6,188 nt of DNA. Source: Oscillospiraceae bacterium. Its GTDB lineage: Bacteria > Bacillota > Clostridia > Oscillospirales > Ruminococcaceae. The notes beneath the pieces were generated by a model that was not told the DNA's origin, made no database searches, and saw only the letters and a program-made list of their open reading frames with translations. The stretch is taken from contig JAFYEQ010000120.1 in the NCBI GenBank assembly GCA_017544185.1, positions 1 through 6,188 of the forward strand, given 5' to 3'. Every line of letters begins with the position of its first letter. The first letter of the stretch is position 1. Below, piece after piece: positions 5,194 to 6,188 of the stretch. A program made the position numbers and the translations under genes.

Positions 5194-5412
5194 CTATTTT
5201 GGACGTTTTTGGATAGATATGGGGGTCAAATGGGGGTCAAATTTTCTCTTAGACACACGACGTCGCGTGCCAAGCTCTCGGTTTACAAGCTCCTCATATA
5301 CGGCTCTTTCTACCGTCCCCTTCAAGGGCTTGACTATATTGAGCTCGGTCACGTCCTGCTCGGCCTTCCAGATGCGCAACACGTCAAACGGAGTCAGCTT
5401 TTTTCTTTTCAC
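5194..5412 (-). CDS. Small phage gene of unknown function, possibly truncated at the element end
   Basis: 72 codons from GTG 5412. AAGGAG (5427-5422) lies 9 nt upstream and overlaps the terminase stop, so the two are translated from one transcript. The protein is charged and begins KRKKLTPFDVLRIWKAEQDV; I do not recognise the family. In tailed phages the portal gene normally follows the large terminase, and this is not a portal. The last 15 or so residues (FDPHLTPISIQ onward) are encoded by the 11-bp direct repeats at 5219-5240 and flanking DNA. The C-terminus may therefore be an accidental fusion where the original gene was cut by recombination. It ends about 30 bp from the tRNA terminator. 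Confidence 0.55.
   Translation of the reverse strand: MKRKKLTPFDVLRIWKAEQDVTELNIVKPLKGTVERAVYEELVNRELGTRRRVSKRKFDPHLTPISIQKRPK
5219..5240. repeat. Two tandem 11-bp repeats, possible integrase arm sites
   Basis: ATGGGGGTCAA at 5219-5229 and 5230-5240, directly adjacent, about 100 bp from the tRNA 3' end. Short tandem direct repeats close to an attachment core are typical of arm-type binding sites for tyrosine integrases; that role is inferred from position alone. Confidence 0.5.
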
Positions 5413-5425
5413 CTATATCAGCTCC

Positions 5426-6188
5426 TTAGAATATTATGAGCCCGCGCTTATCATACACACTGCCCGAATTCTGCCCTGCCATACGCAGGCAGCGGTCAAG
5501 AGCCATGATCAGCGCGATAATGCCGTCTATCTTCTCGGTCGACTTTTCCTTATCGGCTTTGATGTTCCCGGCGGAGTCGGTGCGGACGTAGATGTTGTCT
5601 GCCATCCAGCGCAGCACAGGGTTGCCACCGTGGGCTATTTTCCGCTCCAGCACCAACTTATAGAGCTCCTTCGTAGGCGGGGACATGTCTTTATAGCCCT
5701 GCCCGAAGGGCACCACCGTGAAACCGAGCCCCTCGAGGTTCTGCGACATCTGTGTAGCCCCCCACCTATCGAACGCGATCTGGTCTATATTGTACTCCAT
5801 CCCCAGCTTATCTATAAATCGCTCTATCTCGCCGTAATGGATGACGTTTCCCTCGGTCGTGTTTATAAAGCCCTGCTTCTGCCATACGTCATACAGCACG
5901 TGGTCTCGGCGTACACGCAGATCCAGTGTCTCTTCAGGGAGCCAAAAGTACGGAAGCACACGATATAGGTCGTCATCGTCCTGCGGCGGGAATACTAAAC
6001 ACAGCGCCGTGATATCGGTCGTGCTGGAGAGGTCAAGCCCAGCATAACATTTTCTACCCTTCAGCTCCTCGGGGTCAACGGTGAAACCGCACCTGTCCCA
6101 CTTATCCATCGGCATCCAGCGAACAGCCTGCTTGACCCACTGGTTCAGGCGAAGCTGTCGAAAGGCGTTCTCTTCCGACGGGGTCTGC
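5426..6188 (-). CDS. terL: Phage large terminase subunit, C-terminal nuclease part (start beyond the window)
   Basis: The frame stays open to the right edge, giving 253 residues; the ATG at 6115 is internal, as the upstream codons (PSEENAFRQLRLNQW) are typical terminase sequence. The ATPase half lies outside the window. The visible part matches the RNase H-like nuclease domain of Terminase_1-type proteins: MDKWDRCG, then YAGLDLSSTTDITAL carrying a metal-binding Asp (visible residue about 52), QIAFDRWGA (Asp near 140), and the hallmark GGNPVLRWMADN followed by DKEKSTEKIDGIIALIMALD with the last Asp (near 221). TerL packages phage DNA into proheads and cuts the concatemer. All acidic residues expected in this half seem present, so this part is not obviously decayed. 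It is followed within 13 bp by a small gene and then by the tRNA, rather than by portal and head genes. Confidence 0.93.
   Translation of the reverse strand, partial: QTPSEENAFRQLRLNQWVKQAVRWMPMDKWDRCGFTVDPEELKGRKCYAGLDLSSTTDITALCLVFPPQDDDDLYRVLPYFWLPEETLDLRVRRDHVLYDVWQKQGFINTTEGNVIHYGEIERFIDKLGMEYNIDQIAFDRWGATQMSQNLEGLGFTVVPFGQGYKDMSPPTKELYKLVLERKIAHGGNPVLRWMADNIYVRTDSAGNIKADKEKSTEKIDGIIALIMALDRCLRMAGQNSGSVYDKRGLIIF

Larger units (their letters stand above)
5116..6188. mobile_element. End of a prophage or prophage remnant next to tRNA-Thr
   Basis: A minus-strand phage terminase and a small gene run toward a tRNA 3' end, the classic target of tyrosine integrases. The precise attachment core cannot be fixed, since only one end is in view; the boundary may lie within the tRNA 3' half. 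Neither an integrase nor a portal gene is visible. The element continues beyond the right edge. Confidence 0.6.

Noticed and set aside
5168..5968. 266-codon plus-strand frame starting beside the tRNA, considered as an integrase
   Set aside because: No integrase motifs (R..HxxR..Y) are visible and most of it is antisense to the clear terminase.

Overview
The window looks like a low-complexity-secretome member of the Clostridia, most probably a Ruminococcus-like gut or rumen Firmicute. The reasons are strong Shine-Dalgarno sites, frequent ATA and ATC isoleucine codons, a secreted Cthe_2159-type beta-helix protein, a Fn3-associated repeat protein, and a prophage terminase of the kind common in Firmicutes. 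The assignment is an inference; no rRNA or other diagnostic marker is present.

Left part (1-3538): the 3' end of a secreted or surface repeat protein on the plus strand (1-660) converges on a two-gene minus-strand unit. A bidirectional hairpin (676-719) separates them. The minus-strand unit is transcribed as a small secreted DUF5666-like protein (3538-2852), then a large secreted carbohydrate-binding beta-helix protein (2800-746). The two genes are 51 bp apart, have identical 10-nt ribosome-binding segments, and both encode Gly/Met/Pro-rich stretches. They may act together at the cell surface.

Middle (3539-4858): a divergent intergenic region of about 257 bp carries a near-consensus promoter reading right, then a leader of about 128 nt before azlC and azlD. 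These two encode the subunits of a branched-chain amino acid exporter and overlap by 4 bp. The leader holds several mutually exclusive pairings, a repeated 10-mer that covers part of the Shine-Dalgarno region, and a possible Arg-rich 23-codon upstream ORF. It is the best candidate in the window for an undescribed regulatory element. A 16-bp perfect hairpin follows azlD.

Intergenic 4782-5039: no gene is visible. It holds the azlD-distal hairpin, a 20-bp-stem RNA-like hairpin (4898-4952), two copies of a 17-bp direct repeat, and the fully consensus extended -10 promoter of the tRNA gene.

Right part (5040-6188): a tRNA-Thr(CGT) gene with encoded CCA and its own terminator is followed at once by minus-strand phage DNA. 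This is the C-terminal nuclease half of a large terminase and a 72-codon gene of unknown function. The 72-codon gene ends through a pair of 11-bp direct repeats next to the tRNA. The arrangement fits the end of a prophage or prophage remnant integrated at the tRNA; integrase and portal genes are not in the window.
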